From Craterostigma plantagineum (Eukaryota > Streptophyta > Magnoliopsida > Lamiales > Linderniaceae), in the NCBI GenBank assembly GCA_027422505.1, contig JAPQWV010000652.1, positions 1 through 64,000 on the forward strand: a stretch of DNA of 64,000 nt. The letters run 5' to 3'. The position numbers were made by a program, and so were the translations under genes. Under the pieces are notes generated by a model. It ran no database searches. It was not told the DNA's origin and saw only the letters and a list, made by a program, of their open reading frames with translations. Positions 63,005 to 64,000 of this stretch are shown here, piece after piece. Positions within the stretch are counted from its first letter, which is position 1; every line of letters starts with the position of its first letter.

Positions 63005-64000
63005 TTTTTTTTTTGGGAAAAGGACTAATTAGATTAAGCATCAACTCCATGTACAGAGATTCTATGTTGTCATACTTTGCTCACTTCCCAAGCAGTAACT
63101 CCTAATTTAAAGTATCAAACAAACTATTCCTATTTAGCCGTGTATTGAATTTGCTGCACACCCGAAGTCTGTTCCTCATCTCCTTCTGTAGCCTATGGAA
63201 AAGTATTTCAGTAGTCATGCTTGACCCATTGTGCTCACGTGCGTTCCTCTCCCTCCATATATGATAATACCAGACCTGCCATAATCATTACCACCATTCT
63301 GTTCTTCGCACTCTTGCCGTTCCCAATTTTAATCATCCATTTACACCATTGCTGAAATACCTCTGGGATTTGAATGCCGTCCAGCCACAGTGAGACATGC
63401 ATAAGCAAGTCCCGACTATAAGTGCATTCAAAATAAAGATGCCTTAATGATTCATCTGCTTCCTGACACAATGAGCAAGAGCTACAACTTGCAATGCCCC
63501 ATTTCCTCATCCTGTCATATGTGCTTAGCCTCCTACGCATAATTAACCATAGAATGAAAGAATGTTTAGGAATGTTCAAGTGATTCCAAACGGTTTGACT
63601 TGGCGGAAACCGAGTGTGTCCCCCCAATAACCATTTATATCCTGAAGTTATGGTGTACCCCTTTGTATTTGATGTCCATTCTTTTGTGTCCGTATCTACT
63701 CCAGCTTTGAGAATATTCTTTACTTTGACAATTTTCTTCCAATACCAGCAGCTATCGTGTTGTGGCTCATAGTTCCACCATTCCTCCTCCTTGATGTATA
63801 TGGCGTGGATCCACTTCACCCACAGCATGTCCGCTTTGGTAGCAATAGCCCAGACTTGTTTCCCCACTGCAGCGATGTTCCACTTTTCAGCCATTTTAAT
63901 ATTGGGTCCACCCTCGTTTTTCGGCCGGCATATGGTATCCCAACTAATCAAAGCTTTGGGTCTCCCTATGTTATTTGTCCCCCAGAGAAAGTCTCTACAC
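63005..64000 (-). pseudogene. 3' part of a LINE (non-LTR retrotransposon), zf-RVT region, runs off the right edge
   Basis: On the minus strand the frame from 63,951 reads LISWDTICRPKNEGG-like sequence, the usual end of plant L1 reverse transcriptase. It continues into the RT zinc-binding region (VWNHLNIPKHSFILWLIMRR, CSLCQEADESLRHLYFECTY). Near 63,265 the frame shifts and the family tail continues in another frame (YHIWRERNAR, NSLFDTLN). The element ends in a poly(A) run on the minus strand (63,005-63,014). The upstream domains lie beyond base 64,000. Confidence 0.85.

Overview
This is a gene-containing but repeat-rich stretch of a flowering-plant nuclear genome, most likely a eudicot. The base composition is AT-rich, the introns are short with GT-AG borders, and the genes belong to plant families: a MIXTA-like R2R3-MYB, an ERN1-type AP2/ERF, an OSCA/CSC1 channel, an SnRK1 catalytic subunit and a plant CDK-like kinase. 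The mobile elements are also plant types: Ty1/copia, Ty3/gypsy Athila-like, LINE, SINE, hAT, Stowaway, MULE-like and Helitron-like. I cannot name the species.

Left part (1-15,935). A four-exon MIXTA-like MYB gene (2119-3378) heads a locally amplified block. The 3' end of this gene, its 3' flank and a crippled copia derivative recur as broken copies near 9,960-11,730 and 12,376-15,935. The copia copies share one internal deletion junction, which marks them as segmental duplicates rather than separate insertions. A 1.23-kb solo LTR (3573-4802) with a 5-bp target duplication sits only in the first copy, and the other copies retain its empty site. An inverted copia fragment carrying the protease-to-integrase part missing from the forward copies lies at 9,060-9,945.

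Middle (15,936-30,690). A very young 14.7-kb Athila-like retrotransposon has inserted into the third MYB-flank copy. Its two 1,604-bp LTRs are nearly identical and it is bounded by AGGTT. It carries gag-protease, pol (RT, RNase H, integrase) and an Athila ORF1/env-like gene, yet it has a frame break before RT, a stop inside the integrase zinc finger and a frame break in the env-like ORF. Between pol and the env-like gene is a 688-bp tandem duplication full of the palindrome TCACGGCCGTGA, which is also arrayed in the LTR promoter. On one side of this array is an antisense unit with a TATA box, a 54-residue single-pass membrane ORF and poly(A) signals. On the other side is a leader with a probable 5'-UTR intron leading to the env-like ORF. 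This looks like a divergent internal promoter module and is the most unusual thing in the window.

Right part (30,691-64,000). A run of small transposons, several with exact target-site duplications, is followed by a gene cluster: an OSCA2-type channel (37,516-41,217, +), an ERN1-like AP2/ERF factor (43,014-44,102, +), the SnRK1 alpha kinase (44,691-47,547, -), an N-myristoylated CDK-like kinase (50,586-52,804, -), a plastid-type DUF4336 protein in divergent orientation (53,314-55,321, +) and a two-zinc-finger proline-rich protein (55,947-58,166, -). The window ends in a 3.5-kb block of ~305-bp tandem repeats, a Helitron-like element, a tRNA-derived SINE and the 3' part of a LINE that runs off the right edge. 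The host genes are ordinary single-function nuclear genes and show no operon-like relation.
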